Source: Alphaproteobacteria bacterium (GTDB lineage Bacteria > Pseudomonadota > Gammaproteobacteria > Burkholderiales > Burkholderiaceae_C). Taken from it: DNA of 61,541 nt. How positions within the stretch are numbered: the stretch's first letter is position 1; the number at the start of each line of letters is the position of its first letter. The notes beneath the pieces are model-generated. The model did not search any database and was not told the origin of the DNA. It was given only the letters and a program-made list of their open reading frames with translations. Made by a program: the position numbers and the translations under genes. This document shows, piece by piece, positions 25,918 to 35,270 of this stretch. The stretch covers positions 1-61,541 of the forward strand of contig JASGCM010000021.1 in the NCBI GenBank assembly GCA_030054175.1. The letters are read 5' to 3'.

Positions 25918-26123
25918 TTGGCAGCCTCCACCTGATGGATCTGGCGGGCGCGATCGAAGCCAACCCAGTTGCCGTCGCGGTCCAGGCCTCGCGAGGCCAT
26001 CTCCTCGCGGGCCAGGCGGTTGAGGTCCAGCTCACCGCGTGCTGCGGCGGCGAGGACTTTGTTGAGCGCGGTCTGGATGAAGCCCAGCTCGTCGACGGTG
26101 AATTCGGTGCTTTGGTAGGTCAT
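25914..26123 (-). CDS. Small hypothetical protein
   Basis: A 69-residue, largely helical protein (ELGFIQTALNKVLAAAARGE) of unknown function. It is the first gene of the minus-strand small-gene operon and is translationally coupled to the next. The divergent HNH gene starts 116 bases away; the space between probably holds both promoters. Confidence 0.6.
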   Translation of the reverse strand: MTYQSTEFTVDELGFIQTALNKVLAAAARGELDLNRLAREEMASRGLDRDGNWVGFDRARQIHQVEAAK

Positions 26124-26239
26124 TGGCGATTCCTTTGGTTGGTTGATGGTGTTCGTATGAACGCTCTGTTTCCAGAGGAAGCCAAGCGGAATCTCCGAAG
26201 CAGTTGCTTCTTTCTTGAATCAGTTGGAAACCTCGCGAA

Positions 26240-26623
26240 ATGCCCCGCAGCGCACCCACTCCCTGTCGGCATCCAGGGTGCGCCGCCGTGGTGGCAACGC
26301 CGGGGTTTTGCGAGGCGCACAGGCCGTTGATCCACCGCGATTACGGGCGTGCGCGGCGCGGTTTCGATGCCGAGGTCGGCTTCTACCAATCACGGCAGTG
26401 GCGCTCGGTGCGGGCAGCCTTCTTGCGTGAGCACCCGTTGTGTGGCGGGTGTGGCGCTAAGGGCCTACTGGTGCCAGCCCGTGTCGTGGATCACGTTCGG
26501 CCCATCAAAGACGGTGGCCCACGGTTTGACGCGGCCAACCTGCAGTCGCTGTGCGTGCCCTGTCACAACAGCAAGACCGCACGTGAGTCAGCGGCGCGGT
26601 CGGGTCCCCCCAGGGGGGGATGA
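26240..26623 (+). CDS. HNH endonuclease
   Basis: A 127-residue nuclease with two CxxC-type zinc sites (CRHPGC, CGGCG, CVPCHNSKT) and the HNH core VVDHVRPIKDGGPRFDAANL. HNH proteins next to terminase are required for specific DNA cleavage in HK97-like cos phages, where they assist the large terminase. It is directly upstream of the candidate cos region and TerS. The C-terminus runs into a G-tract. Confidence 0.9.
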   Translation: MPRSAPTPCRHPGCAAVVATPGFCEAHRPLIHRDYGRARRGFDAEVGFYQSRQWRSVRAAFLREHPLCGGCGAKGLLVPARVVDHVRPIKDGGPRFDAANLQSLCVPCHNSKTARESAARSGPPRGG

Positions 26624-26704
26624 ATCTCTACGGTTGGCAAGCCGCGATGCGCGCGCCTGCCCAAATTTTTTCGCATGCAAATTGAACTAGGGGGGGATCC
26701 CCCC
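26606..26704. repeat. Paired G/C-tract palindromes upstream of TerS (candidate cos/pac region)
   Basis: CCCCCCAGGGGGGG lies at 26606-26619 and the perfect palindrome GGGGGGATCCCCCC at 26691-26704, with an A/T-rich stretch (AAATTTTTT) between. The 95-bp space between HNH stop and TerS start is the usual place for a packaging site in this phage type. Confidence 0.5.
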
Positions 26705-26718
26705 TGGACGGGATACCT

Positions 26719-27180
26719 ATGTCCGGTCGCAAACCGCTGCCCACCAAAGTCAAGCAAATCAAAGGAACGCTGCAACGCTGCCGCACCAACCTGCGTGAAC
26801 CCAAGCCGGAAGGTGACCTGGTAGAGCCGCCCGAGTACATGCCTGAGGGGGCAAAGGCCGCATGGCGTTACGCCTTGGAATGCGCCCCACCGCACCTGCT
26901 GAAAAAGCTCGACATGTCAGTGCTGGAAATCTGGGCCTGTGCAGCCGACCTGTACCGCAAGGCCCAGGCAGGCATTGCCAAGACAGGTCTGCTCGTGAAG
27001 GCACCCAACACCGGTGTGCCAATGCAGTCGCCGTATCTGGCGATTGCAAACAAGCAGGCACAGATCATGACCAAGGCGGCAACCGAGATGGGGTTCACCC
27101 CGGCATCCCGGTCCCGGGTCACGCTGCCCTTGGAAGCGGCCGATGATGACCTGGACCCCTGGGCCGACATTGCAGGGTGA
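26719..27180 (+). CDS. Phage terminase small subunit, P27 family
   Basis: The 153-residue protein begins MSGRKPLPTKVKQIKGTL, the P27-family N-terminus, and has the helical DNA-binding part AAWRYALECAPPHLLKKLD. TerS recognises the packaging site and recruits the large subunit. It lies six bases upstream of TerL and follows HNH, the standard HK97-like order. Confidence 0.9.
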   Translation: MSGRKPLPTKVKQIKGTLQRCRTNLREPKPEGDLVEPPEYMPEGAKAAWRYALECAPPHLLKKLDMSVLEIWACAADLYRKAQAGIAKTGLLVKAPNTGVPMQSPYLAIANKQAQIMTKAATEMGFTPASRSRVTLPLEAADDDLDPWADIAG

Positions 27181-27186
27181 TAGGCC

Positions 27187-28899
27187 ATGGCGGTGACGAA
27201 CTATGCGGCCATGGCAAAGCGCTATGCCGAACAGGTGGTGGCCGGCGAAGTCCTTGCCTGCCGCTGGGTGCAGCTGGCGTGCCAGCGGCAACTGAACGAT
27301 CTGGCCCGGTTCAAGGGAAAAGGCAGTCCTTACCGCTTCAACCCCAAGCTGCTGGATCGGGATGGCCGGAGCTTTCATCCGGCCGACAACCTGTGCGCAT
27401 TCATTGAGCGGCTACCTCACGTCAAGGGGCCGCTGGCCGGCGAGCCGATAAGCCTTGAGCCCTGGCAGGTGTTCATCCTGTCCACGGTGTTCGGCTGGGT
27501 GAAGATTGACGGCAAGCGGCGTTTCCGGCGCTCGTATATCGAGGTGCCGCGAGGAAATGCCAAGTCGACCCTGTCATCGGCGGTGGCGCTGTACATGCTG
27601 GCCGCTGACCGTGAAGGCGGCGCCGAGGTTTATTCGCTGGCCACCACCCGTGACCAGGCACGCATCGTCTTTGGGGACGCGCAGACCATGGCCCGGCGCA
27701 GCCCTGGGTTTCGCAGCCGATTTTCAGTGAACGTCGGCGCGCACAACATGCACGTTCTGGCCTCGGGTTCCAAGTTCGAGGCGCTGTCAGCTGAAGGTTC
27801 GACCCTAGACGGGCTGAACATTCACTTCGGCTGCGTGGACGAACTCCACGCCCACAAGACCCGCACGGTCTACGACGTGGTTGAAACCGGCACTGGCAAG
27901 CGGGACAACTCGCTGCTGTGGGTCATCACCACCGCCGGCAGCAACCGCGCCGGCATCTGCTACGAGGTGCGGACCTTCGTCACCAAGTTGCTTGATGGCG
28001 TGTTCGAGGATGACAGCCAGTTCGGGATCATTTACGGCCTGGACGACGGCGACGACTGGACCAATGAAGAGTCGCTGATCAAGGCCAACCCGAACTGGGG
28101 GATTTCGGTCCGCCAGGAAATCCTGGGGCCGCTCCAGGCCAAGGCCATGCAGTTGCCCAGCGCGGTCAACAACTTCAAGACCAAGCACCTCAACGAATGG
28201 GTCAACGCAGACACGGCCTGGATGGACATGCGAGCCTGGGATGCCAATGCGGACCCTGGCCTAGATATCGAAGCCTTCACCGGCCAGCCTTGTTGGGTCG
28301 GGTTGGACCTGGCCAGCAAGACGGACATCGCCGCATTGGTGCTGGTGTTCCAGCACCCCGATATCGCCGATGCCTATGCGGTGTTCGGCAAGTACTACCT
28401 GCCCGAGGACACGGTCCACGCTGCTGGCAACAGCCAGTACCCGGGCTGGATGAGGACCGGACGCCTAACAGTGACGCCTGGCAACGTGATCGATTTCGGT
28501 TGGATCGAGGCGGACCTCATGGATCTGGCCTCACGTTTTTCCATACAGGCGGTGGCCTTCGATCCCTTCCAAGCGACGCAGTTGTCGACCCGGATGCTGG
28601 CCGAAGGGCTGCCCATGATCGAAGTGCGTCCCACGGTCCTGAACTTCAGCGAACCGATGAAGACGCTCGAAGCCCTGGTGCTTCAGAAAAAGCTGGCCCA
28701 TGACGGAGACCCGGTGCTTGGCTGGATGGCCAGCAACGTGGTGGCCCACCTGGATGCCAAAGACAACATCTATCCACGCAAGGAGCGGGCAGAAAACAAG
28801 ATCGACGGCATCGTGGCACTGATCATGGCGCTATCGCGCGCGATCAAACCGGGCGACTCGGTGGTGCTGGGATCCGACTACGAACTGATGCTGCTCTGA
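27187..28899 (+). CDS. Phage terminase large subunit
   Basis: A 570-residue packaging motor. The ATPase has a deviant Walker A VPRGNAKST near residue 118 and Walker B FGCVDELHAH near 212-221. The nuclease domain has WVGLDLASKTDIAAL near 370 and ENKIDGIVALIMAL near 537 with acidic metal ligands. It translocates DNA into the prohead and cuts it. Length and order (HNH-TerS-TerL-portal) are normal. Confidence 0.95.
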   Translation: MAVTNYAAMAKRYAEQVVAGEVLACRWVQLACQRQLNDLARFKGKGSPYRFNPKLLDRDGRSFHPADNLCAFIERLPHVKGPLAGEPISLEPWQVFILSTVFGWVKIDGKRRFRRSYIEVPRGNAKSTLSSAVALYMLAADREGGAEVYSLATTRDQARIVFGDAQTMARRSPGFRSRFSVNVGAHNMHVLASGSKFEALSAEGSTLDGLNIHFGCVDELHAHKTRTVYDVVETGTGKRDNSLLWVITTAGSNRAGICYEVRTFVTKLLDGVFEDDSQFGIIYGLDDGDDWTNEESLIKANPNWGISVRQEILGPLQAKAMQLPSAVNNFKTKHLNEWVNADTAWMDMRAWDANADPGLDIEAFTGQPCWVGLDLASKTDIAALVLVFQHPDIADAYAVFGKYYLPEDTVHAAGNSQYPGWMRTGRLTVTPGNVIDFGWIEADLMDLASRFSIQAVAFDPFQATQLSTRMLAEGLPMIEVRPTVLNFSEPMKTLEALVLQKKLAHDGDPVLGWMASNVVAHLDAKDNIYPRKERAENKIDGIVALIMALSRAIKPGDSVVLGSDYELMLL

Positions 28900-28903
28900 G
28901 TCA

Positions 28904-30370
28904 ATGGGATTTTTCAGCTTCTTCGACCGCTTCCGTGCCTCGAGCGATGACCGGTCTCCTTGGGGTGACTTCTGGTTCGAGCCTGTGTCGATCCGCTCCA
29001 GCAGCGGAATCCGCGTGTCGCCCGACGGCGCCTTGCGCCTGTCGGCCGTCTACGCCTGTGTGCGCATCCTGTCGGAGACCATGGCGTCGCTGCCTCTGGT
29101 TCTGTACCGCAACCGTGCGGACGGCGGTAAGGACCGGGTCACCGATCACTGGCTGCATGAATTGCTGTGCCGCAGGCCCAACCGTTACCAGAACCCCTTC
29201 GAGTGGCGCGAGATGCTGCAAGGGCATCTGGCCTTGCGTGGCAACGCGTACAACCAGATCATCACCAACCCGCGTGGCGAGATCGTCGAACTCATCCCCA
29301 TCCACCCGGACCGCATCCGGGTCGAGATTCTCAAGACGGGTGAGTACCGCTACCGCGTGACCGATCGCGTGGGTGAGGAGACGGTCCTGCCGCGTGGCCA
29401 GGTCTGGCACCTGCGGGGCCTGTCCTCTGATGGTTTGATGGGCATGAGTCCCATCGAACTGGCCCGTGAAAGTCTGGGCATGGCCTTGGCGGCCCAGGAC
29501 TATGGTGCTCGGTTCTTTGCCAATGACGCCAAACCCACCGGTGGCTGGATTGAATTTCCGGGGTCGTTCAAGGATGCGGAAGCCAAGAAGGTGTTCCGCG
29601 AGTCCTACCAGCAGGCCCAGTCCGGTGCCAACCGGGGCAAGGTGCTGGTCCTGGAAAACGGCATGAAGTTCCACGAGGTGGGCGTCACCAACAAGGACGC
29701 CCAGTTTCTGGAGCTGCGCAAGTTCCAGATCACGGATATCGCGCGCCTGTTCCGGGTGCCACCGCACATGATCGCGGACCTGGACCGGGCGACGTTCTCG
29801 AACATCGAACAGCAGAGCCTGGAGTTCGTGATGCACACGATGACCCCCTGGGCCGAGCGCTGGGAGGCATCGATCGAGTCCGAATTGCTGCTCGATGGTG
29901 ACGACATCGAAATCGAGTTCGACTTCGCCAATCTCATGCGTGGCGATGCGGCCAGCCGCTCGGCGTACTACCAAAGTGGCATCCAGAACGGCTGGCTCAC
30001 CCGCAATGAGGCGCGCATCGCCGAAAACCTGAACCCCATCGATGGTCTGGATGAACCCCTGCGCCCGCTGAACATGGTCGAGGAAAGTGATGCTGAAGAT
30101 CTGGCCACGGCTTCTGATCCAGAACCACAGACCACGCAGGATGACCAGCCTTCGGCCAGGCTCCACGCAGTGGTGGCCTCGGCCGCAGACCGCTGGGCCA
30201 GACGCATCAGCCGCTCAGGCGTGATCGATGAAAAAGACATCGCATTGATCGCGGAGGCACTGGCCGTACCGCTGGCATCAGCCGAGCGCTGGGCATCCGA
30301 ACAAAACGGGCAGGAGTTGGCCGAGGCCGACTTGCGTGCCTCATTGAACCAACTGGGAATGAATCCATGA
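28904..30370 (+). CDS. HK97-type portal protein
   Basis: A 488-residue portal. LSAVYACVRILSETMASLPL near residue 48 and the later IARLFRVPPHMIADL are hallmarks of the HK97 portal family. Twelve copies form the DNA entry ring at one capsid vertex and bind the terminase. A C-terminal extension past residue 380 is Ala/Glu-rich. Its stop overlaps the protease start by four bases. Confidence 0.95.
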   Translation: MGFFSFFDRFRASSDDRSPWGDFWFEPVSIRSSSGIRVSPDGALRLSAVYACVRILSETMASLPLVLYRNRADGGKDRVTDHWLHELLCRRPNRYQNPFEWREMLQGHLALRGNAYNQIITNPRGEIVELIPIHPDRIRVEILKTGEYRYRVTDRVGEETVLPRGQVWHLRGLSSDGLMGMSPIELARESLGMALAAQDYGARFFANDAKPTGGWIEFPGSFKDAEAKKVFRESYQQAQSGANRGKVLVLENGMKFHEVGVTNKDAQFLELRKFQITDIARLFRVPPHMIADLDRATFSNIEQQSLEFVMHTMTPWAERWEASIESELLLDGDDIEIEFDFANLMRGDAASRSAYYQSGIQNGWLTRNEARIAENLNPIDGLDEPLRPLNMVEESDAEDLATASDPEPQTTQDDQPSARLHAVVASAADRWARRISRSGVIDEKDIALIAEALAVPLASAERWASEQNGQELAEADLRASLNQLGMNP

Positions 30371-31293
30371 ACCATCAATTGCTGGTCGCCGAGTTTTTGG
30401 CGACCCCCTGGGCACTCATGCCCGAACGCCTCAATGCCCTGGCTGCGGTCGTCAGGCGCTGGTCTGCCGGCATCCCGGCCGAAGCGGACAACCTGATCCG
30501 CATCCAGGCCGATCGCGTTATCCGAGAAACGCGGCGCCAGTCGGCGACCGCCCAATCTTCGGGTGGCATCGCAGTACTACCGCTTTACGGCGTCGTGACT
30601 CAGCGCGGCAACATGGTCGACGATGTGTCTGGTCCTGGCAGCACCAGCACTCAGCAGTTTTCCGCTGCCCTGCGGCAGTTGCTGGCTGATGACACGGTGG
30701 GCCAGATCCTGATCGACATCGACAGTCCGGGCGGCAGCGTCTACGGTGTGGCCGAATTGGCCGATGAAATCCAGAGCGCCCGTGCTCAAAAGCCCGTGGT
30801 CGCCGTGGCCAATTCACTGGCGGCGTCTGCCGCCTACTGGATCGGTTGCTCGGCTTCCGAGTTCTACGTCACCCCGGGTGGCGAGGTCGGCTCCATCGGT
30901 GTCTGGCAGGCCCACCAGGACTACAGCAAGGCCCTGGATGACGCTGGTGTCAAAACCACGCTGATCTCGGCCGGCAAGTTCAAGGTCGAGGGAAACCCCT
31001 ACAGCCCGCTGGACGATGAGGCTCAGAGTTTCATGCAGTCGCGGGTCGATGACTACTACGCGGCTTTCACCAAGGCTGTGGCCCGTGGCCGGGGCGTTCC
31101 GATTGCGCAGGTGCGCGACGGCATGGGCCAAGGTCGCGTGCTGGGCGCCGATGCGGCCCTGGCGCAGAACATGGTGGACGGCGTTGCCACGTTTGACGAC
31201 GTCCTCAAAAAGATGCGGCGCGATGCCAAGCAACAGGCCCGGCCTGGAGCATCACGCCTCAAGCAAGCGCGCGATTCGCTCGCCTTGCTGTAA
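30367..31293 (+). CDS. Prohead protease, S49/SppA-like
   Basis: A 308-residue serine protease. LIDIDSPGGSVYGV holds the oxyanion-hole glycines, NSLAASAAYW the nucleophile Ser, and SAGKFKVEGNPY the general-base Lys of the S49 Ser-Lys dyad. It should trim the scaffold/delta domain of the capsid protein during maturation. It is encoded between portal and capsid as expected. Confidence 0.92.
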   Translation: MNHQLLVAEFLATPWALMPERLNALAAVVRRWSAGIPAEADNLIRIQADRVIRETRRQSATAQSSGGIAVLPLYGVVTQRGNMVDDVSGPGSTSTQQFSAALRQLLADDTVGQILIDIDSPGGSVYGVAELADEIQSARAQKPVVAVANSLAASAAYWIGCSASEFYVTPGGEVGSIGVWQAHQDYSKALDDAGVKTTLISAGKFKVEGNPYSPLDDEAQSFMQSRVDDYYAAFTKAVARGRGVPIAQVRDGMGQGRVLGADAALAQNMVDGVATFDDVLKKMRRDAKQQARPGASRLKQARDSLALL

Positions 31294-31365
31294 CCCCCTC
31301 CCGGCGCGGCTCCGTCGAGTCGCCCAGGTTTGAACACGACCCGTCGGTCGTACCCACCTCAGTCC

Positions 31366-31398
31366 ACCGCCACACCGTCAGGTGTCAGGCGGTTTTTT
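31366..31398 (+). terminator. Hairpin with T-tract before the capsid gene
   Basis: ACCGCC-ACACC pairs with GGTGT-CA-GGCGGT around GTCA, followed by six T. The capsid ribosome binding site (CTGGAGA) follows within 15 bases. It may act as a partial terminator or as a 5' stabiliser for a highly made capsid mRNA. Confidence 0.7.
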
Positions 31399-31416
31399 CA
31401 TTTCTGGAGAACCCAA

Positions 31417-32733
31417 ATGAGCAAGCAACTCCGTGAATTGCAGGCCCGCAAATCCGGCCTGATCAAGGAAGCCCGCGCGCTGACCGACCGCGCAGCTTCC
31501 GACAACCGTGACATGAACGATGAAGAGGTCGTCGCCTTTGACGCCCTCAAGGTCCGCATCGATGCAGCCAGTGCGGCCATTGATCGCGAGGCAGCCCTGA
31601 TCGCTGAAGAGGCGCAGATGGCCATGACCGTTGCCACCCCGTCCAGCGGCATCATCACCGTGACCGACAACCGTGCGGCCGATCCGCAGCATGGCTTTCA
31701 GAGCATGGGCGAATTCATGCAGGCGGTTTTCCAGGCCGAGAAGCCCGGCAAGGGCGTCGATGAGCGCCTGCTCATTGGCGGCGGTCGCAGTGCCGCAGCA
31801 CCGGGCACGTTCAGCAACGAAGCGGCCGGCCAGGACGGTGGCTTTCTGGTCCCGCCCCAGTTCTCGCAGGAGATCTTCAAGCTCTCGCTGGGCGAGGATT
31901 CCCTGCTGCCCATGACCGACAACGTCGAGATCAGCGGCAACAGTATGGCCTTCCCCAAGGACGAGACCACGCCCTGGGGCACCAACGGTATCCGTGCCTA
32001 CTGGCAGGGTGAGGCGGCGTCAGCCATCGCCACCAAGCCGGTGCTGGGCCTGGCCACGCTGCGCCTCAAAAAGCTCATGGCGCTGGTGCCCACCACCGAC
32101 GAACTGCTGGACGACGCCAATGCGCTGACCAGTTACCTGCCGCAGAAGGTGGCCCTGTCGATCCGTTGGAAAACCAACGAATCGATCCTGTTCGGTGCCG
32201 GTAACGGCGTGCCGATCGGTGCGCTGTCGGCCGGTGCAACGGTGACGGTCGCCAAGGAGTCGGGCCAGACCACCCAGACGCTTCTGCCGCAGAACCTGGC
32301 CAAGATGATCGCGCGCCTGCCCTCGGGGTCGTTTGCGAACTCGGTCTGGATCGTGAACAACGATGTCCTGCCGGCGCTCTTCACCCTGTCGCTGGGCAAC
32401 TACCCGATCTACCTGCCCACGGGCCTGCCGGTGGGTGGCATCCAGGTCTCGCCCTACGGCACCTTGCTGGGTCGCCCGGTGTTCGTCTCGCAGCACGCCA
32501 ACACCTTCTCGTCCCAGGGCGACGTAATCCTGGTGGACCTGTCGTACTACCAGACCATCACCAAGGCGGGCGGCATGCAGACGGCCACCTCCATGCACCT
32601 TTACTTCGACGCCGATCTGACGGCCTTCCGGACCACCTTCCGCATGGACGGTCAATCCAAGATCGTCGCGCCGATTTCGCCGGCCAAGGGCGCCACCACC
32701 ATGTCGCCTTACGTCCAGCTGGGCGCCCGCTGA
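31417..32733 (+). CDS. Phage major capsid protein, HK97 fold
   Basis: A 438-residue capsid subunit. Residues 1-100 are a coiled, charged delta/scaffold region (ELQARKSGLIKEARALTDRA). The shell domain includes GGFLVPPQFSQEIFKL, and LVPTTDELLDDA lies in the family core. ATG 31417 follows GGAGA. The protease upstream would remove the N-terminal part after assembly. Confidence 0.93.
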   Translation: MSKQLRELQARKSGLIKEARALTDRAASDNRDMNDEEVVAFDALKVRIDAASAAIDREAALIAEEAQMAMTVATPSSGIITVTDNRAADPQHGFQSMGEFMQAVFQAEKPGKGVDERLLIGGGRSAAAPGTFSNEAAGQDGGFLVPPQFSQEIFKLSLGEDSLLPMTDNVEISGNSMAFPKDETTPWGTNGIRAYWQGEAASAIATKPVLGLATLRLKKLMALVPTTDELLDDANALTSYLPQKVALSIRWKTNESILFGAGNGVPIGALSAGATVTVAKESGQTTQTLLPQNLAKMIARLPSGSFANSVWIVNNDVLPALFTLSLGNYPIYLPTGLPVGGIQVSPYGTLLGRPVFVSQHANTFSSQGDVILVDLSYYQTITKAGGMQTATSMHLYFDADLTAFRTTFRMDGQSKIVAPISPAKGATTMSPYVQLGAR

Positions 32734-32764
32734 TCGCTGTTTTCAACTCATCAAGGAGAACCTC

Positions 32765-33214
32765 ATGTTTCCCAATGCAAAAGGCAGCGAACTGTTTGCC
32801 GTCCTCGCCACCATCGATCCTGCCAGCCTGGCGGTGGGCACTGCCACCACCGGCTGGATTTCGGTGGCCAACTTCCACGCCCTGGTGGCCAGCATTGAAA
32901 CCGGTGCGCTGGGCACCTCGGCCACGCTGGACGCCAAGCTGCAGCAGGCCCTCGACAGTTCTGGCACCAGTGCCAAGGACATCACCGGCAAGGCCATCAC
33001 GCAGCTGACCCAAGCGGGTGGTGGCTCGGCCAAGCAGGCGCTCATCAACGTCAAGCCCGAGGAACTCGATACGGTCAACGGCTTCGGCTTCGTGCGCCTG
33101 TCGATCACAGTGGGTGTAGCCGCGAGCCTGGCTGGCGCGCAGGTGTTGGGCGTGAATCCGCGCTATGCCACGGCGGACGCCTTTAACCAGGCGGCCGTGG
33201 CCCAGATCGTCTGA
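32765..33214 (+). CDS. Head-associated hypothetical protein
   Basis: A 149-residue Ala/Thr/Ser-rich protein immediately after the capsid gene, with a strong ribosome binding site (AAGGAG). I do not recognise the family. Position suggests a capsid decoration or stabilising protein. No transmembrane segment or enzymatic motif is visible. Confidence 0.6.
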   Translation: MFPNAKGSELFAVLATIDPASLAVGTATTGWISVANFHALVASIETGALGTSATLDAKLQQALDSSGTSAKDITGKAITQLTQAGGGSAKQALINVKPEELDTVNGFGFVRLSITVGVAASLAGAQVLGVNPRYATADAFNQAAVAQIV

Positions 33215-33225
33215 GGAGGCAAGCC

Positions 33226-33465
33226 ATGAAATCGATTCGATTCCTGGCCGACTTCTATTCGGTCGACGGCACGGGCAACTGCTTCGTGAAATACGCTAAG
33301 GGCGGCCTCTACCCTTTGAGCGATGAAACCGCTGGCCAAGTGGCTGCCGGCTTCGCTGAAGAGGTGGACGCCCCCGAGGCGGTTCCAGCAGTGGCACCGG
33401 CTCCTGCACCCACACCTGCAACCGGGACCACCAAGCCGGCAGGCCAGAGCGCTGACGGGGCCTGA
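33226..33465 (+). CDS. Small head protein with Pro/Ala-rich tail
   Basis: A 79-residue protein. The first 45 residues are a compact segment (IRFLADFYSVDGTGNCFVKY) and the rest is a Pro/Ala/Thr-rich disordered tail. It lies between the decoration candidate and the head-tail connector. The function is unknown, probably minor structural. Confidence 0.55.
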   Translation: MKSIRFLADFYSVDGTGNCFVKYAKGGLYPLSDETAGQVAAGFAEEVDAPEAVPAVAPAPAPTPATGTTKPAGQSADGA

Positions 33466-33470
33466 TCGCC

Positions 33471-34094
33471 ATGCCGCTGCAACTTGTCAGCCCACCCTCG
33501 GAGGAGCCGGTGTCCCTCGCTGATGCCAAACTCCACCTGAGGGTGGACTTCACCGATGACGATGCGCTGATCACGGCACTCATCTCGGCGGCGAGGCAGG
33601 CAGCGGAGACAATCACGGGGCGCCAAATCGTGACGGCGCGCTGGAAGATAGTTCTGGACAGCTTCCCCGGTCCGAGCTTGATGGGGGTGCCTGCGGGCAG
33701 TCCCTTCACGTTGCCCGGACACGCGATCCTGATACCGAAGTGCCCGGTGCAGTCCGTGGTCAGCATCCAGTATCTGGACATGGCCGGCGCCTGGCAGGTC
33801 ATGCCAGCCACTGACTACACGGTGGACCTGGTCTGCGAGCCCGCACGCATCACGCCCGTGTACGGAAAGATCTGGCCCATCACACTGCCGCAGATCGGAG
33901 CCGTCTCGGTGACCTTTGATGCCGGGTTTGGCCCGGCCAGCGCCGTTCCGGAAGGCATCAAGAGTTGGATCAAGCTGCGTCTGGGCAGTCTCTACGCACA
34001 CCGCGAGGAGGTCGCCTTGCTCAGTCGCGGAAAGATCGAGCCCCTGCCTTTCATTGACGGCCTGCTTGATCCGTTCAAGGTGGTTTTGGCATGA
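33471..34094 (+). CDS. Head-tail connector (gp6-like)
   Basis: A 207-residue protein with SLADAKLHLRVDFTDDDALI near the N-terminus and AARQAAETITGRQIV, typical of the phage gp6-like connector family. It would form the ring below the portal. The stop overlaps the head-closure gene by four bases. Confidence 0.85.
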   Translation: MPLQLVSPPSEEPVSLADAKLHLRVDFTDDDALITALISAARQAAETITGRQIVTARWKIVLDSFPGPSLMGVPAGSPFTLPGHAILIPKCPVQSVVSIQYLDMAGAWQVMPATDYTVDLVCEPARITPVYGKIWPITLPQIGAVSVTFDAGFGPASAVPEGIKSWIKLRLGSLYAHREEVALLSRGKIEPLPFIDGLLDPFKVVLA

Positions 34095-34441
34095 CGGCGC
34101 TGCGTGCAGGTCAATTGACCCGGCGTCTGAAGATCCAGAGCCGCTCGACAAACCAGGACACGTTTGGTGGGCCGAGTCTTGTCTGGACCGATGTGGCGAC
34201 GGTGTGGGCCGAAATCCAGCCGCTCACCGGACGGGAACTGGAGAGCGCCCAGCGCATGGCCAGCGAGGTGTCGCACCAGATCACGGTGCGTTACCAGGCG
34301 ATCTTTGCCGACCCCAAGGTCGTTGCGGGCTACCGGGCCATTTACAAGGGCCGTGTTTTCAACATCCACGCCAGCCTCAATGAGGACGAACGTAACACGG
34401 TACTCACGTTGCTGGCATCGGAGGGCTTGGACGATGGCTAA
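34091..34441 (+). CDS. Phage head closure (head-tail adaptor) protein
   Basis: A 116-residue protein starting RAGQLTRRLKIQSRS, with TVWAEIQPLTGRELESAQ and GYRAIYKGRVFNI: the head-tail joining family (SPP1 gp16/HK97 gp7-like). It closes the filled head before tail attachment. It overlaps neighbours on both sides. Confidence 0.88.
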   Translation: MTALRAGQLTRRLKIQSRSTNQDTFGGPSLVWTDVATVWAEIQPLTGRELESAQRMASEVSHQITVRYQAIFADPKVVAGYRAIYKGRVFNIHASLNEDERNTVLTLLASEGLDDG

Positions 34442-34919
34442 AACCGAAGAAGTCCGTGTCGAGGGACTCGACGAACTGGCCAAGGCGCTGAAAGAACTGC
34501 CCAAGCGGCTCGCGCGCAATGGCCTGCGGGCATCGGTTTATGCCGGCGCCAAGGTCATCCGTGACGAGGCACGCCTGAAGGCACCCGTCGCGACACGGCA
34601 ACTGGGGCCAAACCAGCAGCCGCCCGGAACGCTGAAGCGCTCAATCGTCATGAAACAGATCCCGGAGCAGTCCGACGCGCAGAAGCAGGTGTTCTTTGTC
34701 GCGGTACGCCACGGCAAGAAATACCGCAATCAGGGCAAGAAGGGAAACCTTTCCCAGGACGCGTACTACGCGCACTTCGTGGAGTTTGGCACAGTGAAGA
34801 TGTCGCCGCAGCCCTTCATGCGGCCGGCCTTCGAGGGCAAGAAGAACGAAGCTGTCGATGCGATCAAGGACAAGCTCGCTGAGCGCATCGAAGCCAATGC
34901 GCAGGACCTGAACAAATGA
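34434..34919 (+). CDS. HK97 gp10-like tail protein
   Basis: A 161-residue protein with VEGLDELAKALKELPKRLA, RDEARLKAPV and the late YYAHFVEFGTVKMSPQPFMR, the gp10 family signature. It is needed for tail joining. ATG 34434 lies eight bases inside the end of the closure gene. Confidence 0.88.
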   Translation: MAKTEEVRVEGLDELAKALKELPKRLARNGLRASVYAGAKVIRDEARLKAPVATRQLGPNQQPPGTLKRSIVMKQIPEQSDAQKQVFFVAVRHGKKYRNQGKKGNLSQDAYYAHFVEFGTVKMSPQPFMRPAFEGKKNEAVDAIKDKLAERIEANAQDLNK

Positions 34920-35257
34920 TCCAGGAGCAACTGTTCACGGCCCTGTCTGCAGTGGCCGGTGGTCGGGTGTTCCCGAACGTCGCCCCCAACAACGTCGCCA
35001 AGCCCTATGTGGTCTACGCCCGGGTGGCCAGCACCCCGGAGAACACCCTGGCCGATGGCGTCCCGGTGGAAAACACCCGCGTCCAGATCGATTGTTTGGA
35101 CACGACCTACGCGGCTGTGATCGCTCTTGCCGAAGCCGTCAAGGCGGCCATGAAGACTTCCGGCCTCACCAACTTGCTGCTCTTGGAGCAGGACCAGTTC
35201 GAACCCGATGCCTTGCTGCATCGGGTGATTCTTGATTTTTCCATTTGGCACTACTGA
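34916..35257 (+). CDS. Tail terminator/completion protein (DUF3168)
   Basis: A 113-residue DUF3168-type protein (ALSAVAGGRVFPNVAPNN, YVVYARVASTPENTLADG). It caps the tail tube and sets tail end. The 4-base overlap with gp10 and the tail tube gene 13 bases downstream fit the expected order. Confidence 0.85.
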   Translation: MIQEQLFTALSAVAGGRVFPNVAPNNVAKPYVVYARVASTPENTLADGVPVENTRVQIDCLDTTYAAVIALAEAVKAAMKTSGLTNLLLLEQDQFEPDALLHRVILDFSIWHY

Positions 35258-35270
35258 TAGGAGATACGAC

